In this document: positions 27,362 through 38,500 of the stretch, one piece after another
Numbering within the stretch: position 1 is the stretch's first letter
Layout of the letters: each line of letters begins with the position of its first letter
Assembly (NCBI RefSeq): GCF_003947415.1
Contig: NZ_QHKL01000011.1
Coordinates: forward strand, 124,001-188,000
DNA: 64,000 nt
Reading direction: 5' to 3'
DNA from: Amycolatopsis sp. WAC 01376
GTDB lineage: Bacteria; Actinomycetota; Actinomycetes; Mycobacteriales; Pseudonocardiaceae
The notes under the pieces: generated by a model
Told to the model about the DNA's origin: nothing
Database searches by the model: none
The model's input: the letters and a program-made list of their open reading frames with translations, nothing else
Program-made: the position numbers and the translations under genes

Positions 27362-29632
27362 TCACACCACCGCGCCGTTGTCTTCGCGCGACCGTGTCCG
27401 CGACGCCTTCCTGACCGGACGTCCGGCCCCGGGCCACCGCTTGTCGAGCAGGATCGCGACGGGACCGGCGGTGGCCACTGTGGACACCGTGCCCGCGACG
27501 AGACCGAGCAGGAGCGCGAGGGCGAAGTCGGCCAGCGATCCGTCCCCGAGGAACAGCAGCGCCCCGAGGACGAACAGCACGCCGATCCCGGTGTTGATCG
27601 TCCGCGGCAACGTCTGGAGCACCGCCGTGCCGACGACGCGGGCGAACGGTTCCTTGCGGCGTTGCCCGCGCACTTCCCGGACCCGGTCGAAGACCACCAC
27701 CGAGTCGTTGACCGAGTACCCGATCACCGTCAGCAGCGCGGCGAGGAAGACGCCGTCCATGGATTTGCCCAGCCAGGCGAAGATCCCGAGGATGATCAGG
27801 ACGTCCTGGGCGAGCGCCGCCACCGTGGCGACGCCGAGCCGCCAGTCGAACCGCACCGCCAGGTAGATCAGCTGCGCCAGCACCGCGAGGCAGAGCGCGA
27901 TCACCGCCTTGGTGCGCAGTTCGGCGCCGAGGCTCGGGCCGATCTGCTCGTCGCGGATCTCGGTGGCGTCACCCGCGACCGACGCGACGGCGGTCCTGAT
28001 CCGTTCGGTGGCGTCTTCGTCGATCGGTTCGGTGCGGACCGAGATGTCCTTCTCACCGGATGTCTGCACGACGGCGCGCGGGAATCCGGCGTCGGAGACC
28101 GCGTCCCGCACCTGCTCGACGTCGGCGGGTGCCGAGGTGCTGTATTCGACGACCCTGCCGCCGGTGAACTCGACGCCGAGGTTCGGCCCGGCCACGAACA
28201 GCCCGGCGATCGCGGCGATGACGACCGCTCCCGCCACCATCAGCCAGCGTCGCGGTTCGCCGAGGAACCCGGGGTCGCGGCGGTTCACCCACTGGCGGAC
28301 CCGGCCCTCGTGGGTCAGCCCGGAAAGCCGCGGCCTGCGCGCGACCGCGCCCCGCATCGTCAGGTGCAGCAGCAAACGCGTGAGCACGAGCGAGATGAAC
28401 AACGCGACGACGACGCCGATGGACAACGTCACCCCGAATCCGCGCACCGGGCCGGACGCCAGCCAGAACAGCAGGCCCGCGGCGAGCAGCGTCGTCACGT
28501 TCGAATCGACGATCGCCGACAACGCCCCGCTGAACCCGCGGCTGACCGACCGCGGCAGTGACCCGCCCCGTTTGACCGTGTGTTCTTCTCTCGCCCTTTC
28601 GAAGACGAGCACGGTGGCGTCGACGGCCATGCCGATCGCCAGGACGAAGCCGGCGAGCCCCGGCAAGGTGAGCGTCGCGCCGACGGCGAGCAGCGCGGCG
28701 TAGGACACGGCGGCGTACGCCACCAGCGCGCCCACGGCGATCAGTCCGGCCAGGCGGTACACCGCGAGGAGGAACAGCGCGGTCAGCGCCAGGCCGATCA
28801 CGGCGGCACGCGCGCTGGCGTCGATGGCCTCGGCGCCGAGCGTGGGTCCGACGGTGCGCTGCTCGATGATCTCGACCGGTGTCGGCAGCGCGCCTGCGTT
28901 GATCAGCAGTGCCAGGTCCTTCGCTTCGGCCGGGGAGAACTGGCCGGTGATCTGCGTGCTCCCGCCGACGATCCCGACCCCGCAGGCGACCTGCGGGCTG
29001 ACCTGCGGCGACGAGATCACCTTGTCGTCGAGCGCGATCGCCACCCGGCGGGCCGGGTCACCGGGCGGCGAACAGGCGGCCTGCCCGGTCAGCCGTTCCC
29101 AGGCGCGCCCGGCATCCCCTTTGAAGTCAACGGAAACGAGCCAGCCGCCGCCCTGCGAATCGATCGACGAGAGCGCCTCGTCGACACCTTCGCCGGTCAG
29201 TGCGGCGGGCCCCAGCGTGAGCGGCTGGCCGCTCTCGTCGGGAAGGACCCGCGAGTCACCGGTGCCGGTGCCGAGCACGGGATGGAAGGACAGTTGCGCG
29301 GTGCGGCCGATCACCTCGACGGCTTCGCGCGGATCCCGGACGCCGGGCAGTTCGACGATGATCCGGTTGTCCCCGGAGCGGGCCAGCATGGGCTCGGCGA
29401 CGCCCAGCGCGTCGACCCGGCGGCGCAGCACCTCGAGCGTCCGGTCGGTGGTCTCGGCGTTGGCGGTGACGGTGGGGGAATCCTTGGTCTCCAGCACGAT
29501 CTGCGTCCCACCACGCAGATCGAGGCCCAGACGCGGGGCGGTGGTCAGCAACAGGTACACGGTCGCGGCGAGGACGACCAGCGAGACGACGGCTCGCCCG
29601 GTCATGCCTCGCCGCGCGGTTTCGCGCGGCAC
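27362..29632 (-). CDS. secDF: Fused SecD-SecF protein export factor
   Basis: A 756-aa RND-fold protein joining SecD and SecF. SecD features: GLDLRGGTQIVLE, the large extracytoplasmic P1 domain and GFVLAIGMAVDATVLVFER in TM4. SecF features: GVEFTGGRVVEYS and ALLTVIGYSVNDSVVVFDRV. The proton-relay Asp/Arg residues of TM4 and TM10 are present. It uses proton motive force to help complete secretion. GTG 29632 was chosen because GAGGAG lies 8 nt before it; a longer reading to 29668 would include that site. Actinobacteria normally have separate secD and secF beside yajC, so this is probably an extra copy. Confidence 0.92.
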   Translation of the reverse strand: MPRETARRGMTGRAVVSLVVLAATVYLLLTTAPRLGLDLRGGTQIVLETKDSPTVTANAETTDRTLEVLRRRVDALGVAEPMLARSGDNRIIVELPGVRDPREAVEVIGRTAQLSFHPVLGTGTGDSRVLPDESGQPLTLGPAALTGEGVDEALSSIDSQGGGWLVSVDFKGDAGRAWERLTGQAACSPPGDPARRVAIALDDKVISSPQVSPQVACGVGIVGGSTQITGQFSPAEAKDLALLINAGALPTPVEIIEQRTVGPTLGAEAIDASARAAVIGLALTALFLLAVYRLAGLIAVGALVAYAAVSYAALLAVGATLTLPGLAGFVLAIGMAVDATVLVFERAREEHTVKRGGSLPRSVSRGFSGALSAIVDSNVTTLLAAGLLFWLASGPVRGFGVTLSIGVVVALFISLVLTRLLLHLTMRGAVARRPRLSGLTHEGRVRQWVNRRDPGFLGEPRRWLMVAGAVVIAAIAGLFVAGPNLGVEFTGGRVVEYSTSAPADVEQVRDAVSDAGFPRAVVQTSGEKDISVRTEPIDEDATERIRTAVASVAGDATEIRDEQIGPSLGAELRTKAVIALCLAVLAQLIYLAVRFDWRLGVATVAALAQDVLIILGIFAWLGKSMDGVFLAALLTVIGYSVNDSVVVFDRVREVRGQRRKEPFARVVGTAVLQTLPRTINTGIGVLFVLGALLFLGDGSLADFALALLLGLVAGTVSTVATAGPVAILLDKRWPGAGRPVRKASRTRSREDNGAVV

Positions 29633-29690
29633 GAAGGGTTCTCCTCGATGATTTCCCGGTTCGGGCACGCGGAAGACGCGCCCGTGAGCT

Positions 29691-30083
29691 TCAGACGGCT
29701 ACCGGGAAAGGAGGAGCGCGATCCCCCGTCGCGAGGCGGTTCGCCGTGCGCGAGGGAGGAATGACGTCGTCTTGGAGTCCGCCGAGGCGGAGCAGCGTCG
29801 TCGACGCGGGCCCGTGGGGAACGGTCCCGAAGAGCGGCAGGTCACCGTGACCGTGCACACCCAGGAGTGAAGGTTCGGCGGCGAGCCTGCCCGAGGCGCG
29901 CACCGGCGCCACGGCCTTGGAGACCGAGGAGTCGACCGTCACGTTCGCCCCGCGCGACTCGTCCGCCGAAGCGGAATCGGCCGCATGGAGCGCGAGGAAC
30001 AGGCCGAGCGCGGTCAGCACGGCGGCGAGCAGCGCCGGCACGGCCTGCCTGGCCGTCCGGTACCTCCGGCTCTCCACCATCAT
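29691..30083 (-). CDS. Small secreted or membrane-anchored hypothetical protein
   Basis: A 130-aa protein with an N-terminal signal sequence (AVPALLAAVLTALGLFLALH) and a charged extracytoplasmic tail rich in Pro, Gly and Leu, including PLFGTVPHGPASTTLLRLGG. No known domain. ATG 30083 follows GGGAG. It lies 58 bp upstream of secDF in the same direction and may be part of that transcript. Function unknown. Confidence 0.55.
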   Translation of the reverse strand: MMVESRRYRTARQAVPALLAAVLTALGLFLALHAADSASADESRGANVTVDSSVSKAVAPVRASGRLAAEPSLLGVHGHGDLPLFGTVPHGPASTTLLRLGGLQDDVIPPSRTANRLATGDRAPPFPVAV

Positions 30084-30112
30084 CGACACACTCCCGGGTC
30101 CTCGCCGACACC

Positions 30113-30733
30113 CTACTTGGGTCCGGCCCGCCGCCACAGGCGCGCGATCCCGGCACGGACGCGGTCCTCCCCCAGTTCCGGCAGCAGCGCGGTCAGATGC
30201 TCGGCCGCCAGCGGGGCCAGCAAGGCGTGCGCGGCGTGCTCGGGATCGGGCGTGCCGTCGAGCAGGAGCGCGACGTGCCGATGCCAGAAGCGGTAGGCGC
30301 CGATGCGGTAGCGCGCGCCCGGCGCCGCGGTCTCCGACATCCGCACCAGCGGCAGGTGTTCGAGCACGTAGTCGACGTACGCCTCGGCGAAGGCCACGAG
30401 CCGTTCGACCGGCGGAGCTCCGGGGCCCAGCGGCGGCGGGCCGTGCAGGATTCCTTCCTGGAGCAGGCGTTCCCGCGCGTCCAGCAACGCGACGGCCAGC
30501 CCCGCCTTGTCGCCGAAGCGGCGAAAGAGCGTCCCCTTCCCCACGCCCGCGGCCGCGGCCACCTGATCCATCGACACGGCGTCGACGCCGTGCTCGGCGA
30601 ACAGCGACGCGGCCGCGTCCAGGATGGCGGCGCGGTTCCGGGCGGCGTCGGCGCGCTCCTTGGGCGGCGGCGTGCGCAGGAGTTCCAACGGTGTTGCAGA
30701 AACGGACTGCGGTCCGCTATGGTCGTGAGGCAC
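30113..30733 (-). CDS. TetR-family regulator
   Basis: A 206-aa repressor with HTH ILDAAASLFAEHGVDAVSMD and AGVGKGTLFRRFGDKAGLA. The GTG at 30733 sits 6 nt after TATAGT on the minus strand, part of a palindrome that also carries the -10 of the divergent rhodanese gene. It therefore probably represses both promoters at once. Ligand unknown; the rhodanese target suggests a thiol- or sulfur-related signal, as inference. Confidence 0.87.
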   Translation of the reverse strand: MPHDHSGPQSVSATPLELLRTPPPKERADAARNRAAILDAAASLFAEHGVDAVSMDQVAAAAGVGKGTLFRRFGDKAGLAVALLDARERLLQEGILHGPPPLGPGAPPVERLVAFAEAYVDYVLEHLPLVRMSETAAPGARYRIGAYRFWHRHVALLLDGTPDPEHAAHALLAPLAAEHLTALLPELGEDRVRAGIARLWRRAGPK

Positions 30734-30750
30734 ATGCGGACTATAGTCCG
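30703..30750. promoter_or_regulatory. Twin operators of the TetR/rhodanese divergent promoter
   Basis: CGGACTATAGTCCG (30737-30750) is a perfect 14-bp palindrome and contains TATAGT readable as a -10 in both directions. CGGACTGCGGTCCG (30703-30716) is a second copy with the same arms CGGAC/GTCCG, centred 34 bp away inside the regulator's first codons. Confidence 0.75.
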
Positions 30751-30769
30751 ATTAACTGGAGGTAGCGAC

Positions 30770-31099
30770 ATGACCGCACTCATCACCCGTGACGAACTGA
30801 AGGCCGCGATCGACGCGAAGACCGTGACGGTGGTCGACGCACTGGGTGGCGAGTACTACGCCAAGCAACACCTGCCCGGCGCGATCCCCCTGGTCCTCGC
30901 CGACGTCGACGCCCGCGCCGCGACCGTCCTGCCCGATCGCGGCGCCGCCATCGTCACCTACTGCTCGAACCCCGCCTGCCCCAACAGCGGACAGGTCGCC
31001 GACCGGCTCACCACGCTCGGCTACACCGACGTCCGCAAATACCGGGAAGGCATCGAGGACTGGGCCGACGCCGGCCTGCCCCTCGAGTCTCAGTCCTGA
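30770..31099 (+). CDS. Rhodanese-domain protein
   Basis: A 109-aa single-domain rhodanese. Cys65 in TYCSNPACPNSG is the active-site cysteine for sulfur transfer; a second Cys70 follows in the loop. The N-terminal VVDALGGEYYAKQHLPGAI is the usual substrate-binding block. ATG 30770 follows GGAGG. Regulated by the divergent TetR through the palindrome that overlaps its promoter. Its 3' end overlaps the next gene's 3' end by 10 bp. Confidence 0.9.
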   Translation: MTALITRDELKAAIDAKTVTVVDALGGEYYAKQHLPGAIPLVLADVDARAATVLPDRGAAIVTYCSNPACPNSGQVADRLTTLGYTDVRKYREGIEDWADAGLPLESQS

Positions 31100-31752
31100 G
31101 AAAGGACACGCTTCCGCAGGATCGGGACCCCGTCGCCGTCGAGTTCGGCGAGGTAGGCCGCCCGTCCGGTCATGGCCATGATCAACGCCAGGGTCGGACC
31201 CGAGACGAGCGGCCCGGACCCGACGGCGAAGGGGCCATCGGTGGCTCGCAACCGCAGCCCGCCGATGCGCCCCTTCGCCATCACCACCAGGTCCGCGCCC
31301 TGGTAGTACCCGGCCAGCGCGGTGAGGACGGTGATCGGATAATCGCGGCGGATGCCGAGGGGGCGGCGGATGTCCTCGGCGTGCACGATCGCCTCGCCGA
31401 GCATCGCCAACTTCGGCAGGGGTGGTTTCGTCGTGCTGTCGACGACCCGGCGGAACCGCTCCAGCGTCTCGGCGCCGTCCTCCCCCAGGTGTTCGGCCAG
31501 CCGCATGGCGACCTGCTTGTCGAAGTCCCACCGGCAGCGGATCACGCCGGCCAGCCACCGCAACGGCGTGAGACTCGCCCCCGCGGTGAGATGCGCGAGC
31601 ACCTCGCGCACCGTCAGCCCGGCGCAGAGCGACGGCGTCGCCCACCGCTCTTCGGTGACCTCCGCGAGGTCGTTCGCCAGTGCCGCCCGCTCGGCGTGGA
31701 TCAGCGGCCAGACCTCCGTCGCGGCGCGCGTCTTCGATCCTGAATTCGTCAT
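31090..31752 (-). CDS. Maleylpyruvate isomerase-like (mycothiol-type) protein
   Basis: A 220-aa protein of the TIGR03083-type family. The N-terminal four-helix bundle contains ERAALANDLAEV, CAGLTVREVLAHL and later AMLGEAIVHAEDIRRPL, where His residues bind a metal. The C-terminal domain resembles the MDMPI C-terminal fold. Members use mycothiol as cofactor or are of unknown activity. It is divergent from ridA, 114 bp apart. Confidence 0.8.
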   Translation of the reverse strand: MTNSGSKTRAATEVWPLIHAERAALANDLAEVTEERWATPSLCAGLTVREVLAHLTAGASLTPLRWLAGVIRCRWDFDKQVAMRLAEHLGEDGAETLERFRRVVDSTTKPPLPKLAMLGEAIVHAEDIRRPLGIRRDYPITVLTALAGYYQGADLVVMAKGRIGGLRLRATDGPFAVGSGPLVSGPTLALIMAMTGRAAYLAELDGDGVPILRKRVLSQD

Positions 31753-31866
31753 CGGGAGTCCTTCCGGTCATCGTCGTCCGAAGGTGAGACTCCCGCCGCG
31801 GACCGGAATCATCGGTCCCCGATACTCGGGAGGCGAATTCCGCCGAACACCAGGAAATGGGGACCG

Positions 31867-32280
31867 ATGATCCAGCGCTGGAATCCGGAGACCGTGGCGG
31901 CGCCGATCGGCCCGTACAGCCATCTGGTCCGCGTTCCCGCCGATCACGAACTCGTCGTCGTATCCGGCCAGATCGGCGTTCTGCCCGACGGCGAACTCGC
32001 CGGACCCGACGCGGAGTCGCAGACCCGCGCCATTCTCGCCAACCTCGAACGACTGCTCGAAGCCGCGGGCGCCGGACCGGAACATCTGGTCAAGGTGTTC
32101 AGCATGCTTTCCGGCACCGAACACCTCGGCGGTTTCCGCACGGCGCTGCGCGAGACCTTCACCCGCTGGTACCCGGAAGCGGACTGGCCCGCCCAGTCGC
32201 TGATCGTGGTGGCCGCGCTGGCGCGCCCGGACCTCGTCGTCGAGGTCGAAGCCCTGATCGCGGTACCCGGACGCTCTTGA
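31867..32280 (+). CDS. RidA-family enamine/imine deaminase
   Basis: A 137-aa protein of the YjgF/YER057c/UK114 family. Typical features are APIGPYSHLVRV at the N-terminus, VVSGQIGVLPDGEL, and RTRAILANLERLLEAAG-type helix. RidA proteins hydrolyse reactive 2-aminoacrylate-type imines. The usual catalytic Arg in the C-terminal block is not obvious (FTRWYPEADWPAQSL), so a divergent member is likely. Starts at ATG 31867. Confidence 0.8.
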   Translation: MIQRWNPETVAAPIGPYSHLVRVPADHELVVVSGQIGVLPDGELAGPDAESQTRAILANLERLLEAAGAGPEHLVKVFSMLSGTEHLGGFRTALRETFTRWYPEADWPAQSLIVVAALARPDLVVEVEALIAVPGRS

Positions 32281-32352
32281 GAAGAAAGCCAAACGCTGAT
32301 GCGGTGAAGGGAGCCTTCGGCCCTGGTCAGGCGCGAGGGGTCGTGATCGCGG

Positions 32353-32406
32353 GTCCGTGAAGGCCTCTTTGCCTACCCTGAGAGTAGGGAAGGGGCCACT
32401 CACGAC
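32353..32406. repeat. Imperfect inverted repeat of the GTGAAGG family
   Basis: GTCCGTGAAGGCCTCTTTGC...CTACCCTGAGAGTAGGG...GGCCACTCACGAC. The loop sequence CTACCCTGAGAGTAG is identical to that of the repeat at 46223-46277, 14 kb away, showing the two belong to one dispersed element. Confidence 0.75.
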
Positions 32407-32504
32407 ATGCCAGGCTGAGCTCAGCCCGAGCCGAGGCAGACCGCTGCTGCCGGGCGGGCAGGAACACCACCTTGAGCCCCGGCACTACACCTTCACACCA
32501 GCCC

Positions 32505-32563
32505 AAGTACATGAAGGACCCCATCCTTGCGCCTAGGTACAGGAAGGGGGCCTTCATGTACTT
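32505..32563. repeat. Imperfect inverted repeat of the GTGAAGG family
   Basis: AAGTACATGAAGGACCCC (from 32505) is mirrored by GGGGGCCTTCATGTACTT (ending 32563) with one interrupting mismatch and a loop of about 24 nt. It lies 23 bp beyond the stop of the DUF11 gene and may terminate it. Confidence 0.75.
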
Positions 32564-32585
32564 CAACCCAGACTCAGCGGCTCGA

Positions 32586-35500
32586 TCACGACTCCCGGCG
32601 CCTCCGCCCGGCGAGGAGCAGCAGCGCGCCGATGGCCAGCATGCCCAACGCCAGCACCGTCATCGTCTTCACCGGCGAGCCGGTCACGGCCAGACCGGGC
32701 GGACGCGGCGTGGTCGGCGGCTGCGGGTTCGGCTTGTCCGGCGGCTGCGGCGTCGGCGGTGTCGGCGGGACCCGGGTGTCGGTGCCGCAGTCGGGGTTCG
32801 CCGAACCCGGCGGGCAGTTGCCGCCGGGGGTGTCGGACGTGACGACGTTTCGGAGGCGGTGGTCACCGGTCGCCGGCTTCCGCACGGTGACGGCGTAGGC
32901 GACGGTGGCCTTCTCCCCCGGCTTGAGCGCGCCCTTCCAGGTCAGCTTGGGCGCGGAATAGGTGACCGCTCCCGTACTGGCCTTGGCGGTGCCGTCGAAG
33001 GTGGCGTCGTCCAGCACCTGGGTCAGATCGTCGGTGAAGGTCGCATCGTCCACTGTGGCTTGTCCGGTGTTCTCCACCGTGACGGTGAACGTGACGACCT
33101 CGCCCGGTTTCGCCTCCGTCCGGTCGACCGTCTTCTTGATCTTCAGGCTGGACAGCGGTGTCGTCGTACCGCACTTCGGGTCCTTGCTGCCCGGCGGGCA
33201 GTTCCCGCCCGGAGTGTCGGACGTGATCACGTTGGTCAGCTTGCCGTCGCCGTCGGTCTTGGTGACCTTGACGCTGTAGGTGACCGTCGCCGTCTGCCCG
33301 ATCTCCAGGTCGCCGGTCCAGGTCAGCTTCGGTTCTTCGTAGGTCACCGAACCGATCGTCGCCGCACCGTCCTTCTGGAACACCGCGTCGTCGAGGACCT
33401 CGGTGAGGTCGTCGGTGAACGTGGCGCCGGTCAGCTTCGTCTTGCCGGTGTTGCGCACGGTCACCGTGTACTTGACGACGTCGCCGGGGTTCGCCGTGGC
33501 CTTGTCCGCCTTCTTCTCCAGCGAGATACCGGGCACCGGGGTGACGGTCGAGCAGGCCGGATCGTCGGACTGCGGCGGGCAGGTGCCCGGGGTGTTGGTG
33601 CTGACGGTGTTCCGCAGTTCGTGATCGCCCGTCACCGGGTTCTTCACCTTCACCGAGTACTTCAGGGTGGTCGACGCCCCCACCGGGAGATCGCCGGTCC
33701 ACACCAGGTTCGGCGCGGTGAAGGCGAACGTCCCGGCGACCGGCGCCGACGTGGCGTCGTCGGAGTAGTCGGCGTCGTCCAGCACCTCGGACAGATCGTC
33801 CGTGACCCGTGCGGCGTCCTCGCCGACCAGGTCGACCTTCCCGGTGTTGCTGACGGTCACGGTGTAGGTGACGACGTCGCCCGGGTTCGCGGTCTGCTTG
33901 TCCGACGTCTTCTTGACCGTCAGTTCGCGGGAAGGCACGTCCGCGACGCAGTTCGGGTCGGTCGAATCCGGCGGGCAGTTGTTGCCCGGCGTCTCCGAAG
34001 TGACCACATTGGACAGTTTCTTGTCACCGGGGTTCGGGTTCTTGATCTTGACCGTGTAGGTGACGGTCGAGGTCTGCCCGATGCCCAGCGAACCGGTCCA
34101 CGTCAGTTTCGGTGCCGCGTACGTGACACCGCCGATGGTCGCCGCACCGTCGTTCTGGTAGTCGGCGTCGTCGAGCACCTCGGTCATGTCGTCGGTGAAC
34201 GTGGCACCGTCCTGCGCGGTCTGCCCGGTGTTGGTGACGGTGATCGTGTACTTCACCGTGTCGCCGGGGTCGACCGACTTCTTGTCGGCGGTCTTCTTGA
34301 TGAGCAGCCCGGAAATCGGCGTCGTCGTGCCGCAGTCCGGATCGGTCGAACCCGGCGGGCAGTTGCCGCCCGGCGTGTCCGAGGTGACGGCGTTGACGAG
34401 CTTCTTGTCGCCGTCGCCCGGCTTCTTCACCTGGACCGTGTAGGTGACCGTGGCGGTCTCCCCGATGCCGAGGTCACCGGTCCACGTCAACTTCGGTGCC
34501 GCATAGGTGACACCGCCGATGGTCGCCGCGCCGTCGTTCCGGTAAACGGCGTCGTCGAGCACCTGGGTCAGGTCGTCGGTGAAGGTCGCTCCCGTCAGCT
34601 TCGTCTGACCGGTGTTCTTGACCGTGACCGTGTACTTCACGACGTCGCCGGGGTTCGCCGACTGCTTGTCGACCGTCTTCTTGATTTCCAGGCCCGAAAC
34701 AGGGGTGTCGGTGCCACAGTCCGGATCCGTGGAACCCGGCGGACAGTTGCCGCCCGGCGTCTCCGACGACACCACGTTCTTGAGCCGGTTGTCGCCGGTG
34801 TTCGGGCTCTTGACCTTGACGGTGTAGGTGACCGTGGCCGTGTCACCGACGCCGAGGTCACCGGTCCAGGTCAGCTTCGGCGCGGCGTAAGCCACACCAC
34901 CGATCGTCGCCGCACCATCATTTTGGTAGTCCGCGTCGTCCAGCACCTGCGTGAGATCGTCGGTGAAGGTGGCACCGGTCAGCTTGGTCTGCCCCGTGTT
35001 GGTGACGATCACCGTGTACTTCACGACGTCACCCGGGTTCGCGGTCTGCTTGTCGACCGACTTCTCGATCTTCAACCCCGACACCGGCGTCGTGGTGCCG
35101 CACTTCGGGTCCGTCGATCCCGGCGGACAGTTGCCACCCGGCGTCTCCGAGGTGACCGTGTTGATGAGCTTCTTGTCGCCGGGAGCGGGATTCTTCACCT
35201 TGACCGTGTATGTGACCGTCGCGGTCGCGCCGATCTCCAGATCACCGGTCCACGTCAGCTTCGGCGCCGCGTAAGACACACCGCCGATGGTCGCCGCGCC
35301 ATCGTTCTGATAGTCCGCGTCATCAAGAACCTGAGTGAGGTCGTCGGTGAACGTCGCCCCTGTCAGCTTGGTCTGACCGGTGTTCCGCACCGTCACCGTG
35401 TACTTCACCACGTCACCCGGATTGGCCGACTGCTTGTCGACGGTCTTCTCGATCAACAGACCCGACACCGGAGTGGTCGTGCCACACTTCGGATCCGTCG

Positions 35501-38500
35501 AACCCGGCGGACAATTCCCACCCGGCGTCTCCGACGACACCACGTTCTTGAGCAGATTGTCGCCCGTGGTGGGATTCTTGACTTTCACCGTGTACGTGAC
35601 CGTGGCGGTGGCACCGATCTCCAGATCACCGGTCCACGTCAGCTTCGGCGCGGCATAAACCACACCACCGACCGACGCCGCACCATCATTTTGATAGTCC
35701 GCGTCATCAAGAACCTGAGTCAGGTCATCGGCGAACGTCGCCCCCGACAGCTTGGTCTGGCCCGTGTTCCGCACCGTCACCGTGTACTTCACCACGTCAC
35801 CCGGATTGGCCGACTGCTTGTCGACGGTCTTCTCGATCAGCAGACCCGACACCGGCGTCGTGGTGCCACACTTCGGATCCGTGGAACCCGGCGGGCAGTT
35901 TCCACCGGGCGTCTCCGAAGTGACCACATTGGACAGTTTCTTGTCACCGGGATTCGGGTTCTTCACCTTCACCGTGTACGTGACCGTGGCGGTGGCACCG
36001 ATCTCCAAATCACCGGTCCACGTCAGCTTCGGTGCCGCGTAGGTGACTCCACCGATCGTCGCGGCACCATCGTTCTGGTAGTCCGCGTCATCAAGAACCT
36101 GAGTGAGATCGTCGGTGAACGTCGCGCCGGAAACCTTGGTCTGACCGGTGTTCTTGACCGTGACCGTGTACTTCACGACATCACCCGGGTTCGCCGACTG
36201 CTTGTCGACCGACTTCTCGATCAACAGCCCCGACACCGGCGTCGTGGTCCCACACTTCGGATCCGTCGAACCCGGCGGACAGTTCCCACCCGGCGTCTCC
36301 GACGACACGACGTTCTTGAGCTGGTCGTCGCCGGTGTTCGGGTTCTTCACCTTGACCGTGTAGGTCACCGTGGACGTCGCGCCCACGTCGAGGTCACCGG
36401 TCCAGGTCAGCTTCGGCGCGGCGTAGGAAACGCCGCCGATCGTCGCGGCACCATCGTTCTGGTAGTCCGCGTCGTCCAGCACCTGAGTCAGGTCATCGGC
36501 GAACGTCGCCCCCGACAGCTTGGTCTGACCCGTGTTCCGCACCGTCACCGTGTACTTCACCACGTCACCAGGGTTCGCCGACTGCCTGTCGACCGACTTC
36601 TCGATCAACAGCCCCGACACCGGCGTCGTTGTCCCACACTTCGGATCCGTCGAACCCGGCGGACAGTTCCCACCCGGCGTCTCCGACGTCACCACGTTCT
36701 TCAGCCGGTTGTCGCCCGTGTTCGGACTCTTGACCTTGACCGTGTAGGTGAACTCCGCGCTCTTCCCCGCCGCGAGCGTGCCCGTCCAGGTCAGCTTCGG
36801 ATCCACATAGGACACCGCACCGGGTGACGCGGTGGCGTCGTTCTGGTAGACCGCGTCGTCCAGCACACCGGTCAGATCGTCGACGACCTTGAGGTCCGCC
36901 GCGGTCACCTTCCCGGTGTTGGCGATGGTGACGTTGTAGCGCACGACGTCGCCCGGGTTCGCGGATTCCTTGTCCGCGGTCTTCGTCACCGTGTACGACG
37001 GCGGCGGCACCTTGGTCTTCGCGCACGCGGCGGCGGGATCGTCCGGGCAGCGGTTGTCCGGCGGGACGACCGGCGGCGGTCCGATCGGCACCGTCGCGCG
37101 GTTCACCAGTTCCTTGCCGATGGCGGCCTCTTCGACCTGCACGCGCACCGTCAACGTGGCCGTCTCCCCGACGGCGAGGCCGTTCACGGCCCAATCGATC
37201 GGCCCGGAGCCGGACGCGGTGCCCTTCGAAGGAGTGGAGGACACGTACGTCGTGCCCGGCGGCAACGTGTCGCGCACCGTCAGCGCGGGCACGGGGATCA
37301 CGCCGGTGTTCCGCACGGTCACCTGGTAGGTCAGGGTGTCGCCCGGGATCGCCTCGGCGAGGTCGACCGTCTTCGTCAGCTGGTACCCGGGCGAGGCGAC
37401 CGTGTTCCGCACCGTGTTCGACGTGCGTTCCTGCGGACGGCCGGTGTCCTCGCCGCGGAAGGTCAGGTTGCCGGTGTTGTCGAGTTTGGTGCCGTCCGGC
37501 ACCGAGGTGCCGACCTTGACCTTGAAGGCGACCTTCTGCGACTGCCCCGGCCTCAAGTTCCGCAGGTTGCAGGTGACCAGCTGCCCGGCGGCCGAACAGT
37601 CCGGATTGGACCCGGCCACGAACGTGACGCCGTCCGGCAGGGTGTCGGTGAGCACCACGTTCGTCGCGGTGTCGAGATCGTTGACACTGCCGTCGGCGTG
37701 CCGGTTGGCGACGTCGAAGCTGTAGGTGACCTCGCCGCCCTTGGCGACGTAGCCCGGCGGGTTGTCGTCGGTGTTGCCGACCGGGTCGTTGGCCTTCGTG
37801 ATCTGCAGATCGGGTTCGAGCGCGTCGGTGACGAGCCAGATCGTCTGCGGGTACAGCGCGTCGCCGACGGTGCCGATCTTCACCTCGAGCGCGGTGGTCC
37901 CCGCGGGAACCTTGCCGGTGATGTCGATGCTGCGGGCGTCGTAGCCGACGTTGTTCACCGGATTGGGATCGCGCGACGTGACGTTCGCGCCGGAACCGGT
38001 GGCCGTGACACGGTCGATGCGGCTGCTGAAGGCGTTGTTGGTCGCCACGCCGCCGGGCGCGGGCATGGCGATCGTCTGGAGACCGGCCGCGTCCGGGCCG
38101 ACCTGGAGGTAGTCACCGGTGATGGGCGCGTCGCCGTCACCCGCGACGATGCCGAGTTCGACGTTGGGCTGACGCGAGGTCGGCGCCTTGATACCGCTCA
38201 GCGCGATGGTCGCCGAGCTCGGCGTGCTACCGCCGGCGACACGCTGCAAACCATCCCACACCTGCAGGTAACGCAGCGGCTCACTGGGCAGTTCGTAGGC
38301 GACGACCAGTGACCAGCCACCCCAGCACCCGAGGTTAGTCCCACTGATCGACTGGCCCTGGCAGGCCTGGATGTCGGCGACCGTGTACTGCCCGGTGCCG
38401 GCACCGGTCACGAGGTCCGTGACGTCGGCCGCGCCGCCGTACGCGTAGAGGGTCGGGAAACCGCCCGTGGTGGTCGCGGGGAACCAGTCGTAGGTTTCGG

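Larger units (their letters stand above)
32281..32585. other. 305-bp gap holding two family inverted repeats
   Basis: No gene is supportable. It lies between ridA and the end of the large DUF11 gene (convergent). The two inverted repeats at 32353-32406 and 32505-32563 probably terminate transcription from both sides. Confidence 0.7.

Noticed and set aside
32472..36827. 1451-codon open frame antisense to the DUF11 repeat gene
   Set aside because: It mirrors the repeat structure, is Arg/Gly-rich low-complexity, and the sense strand encodes clear domains, signal peptide and LAVTG. High GC in third codon positions creates such shadows.
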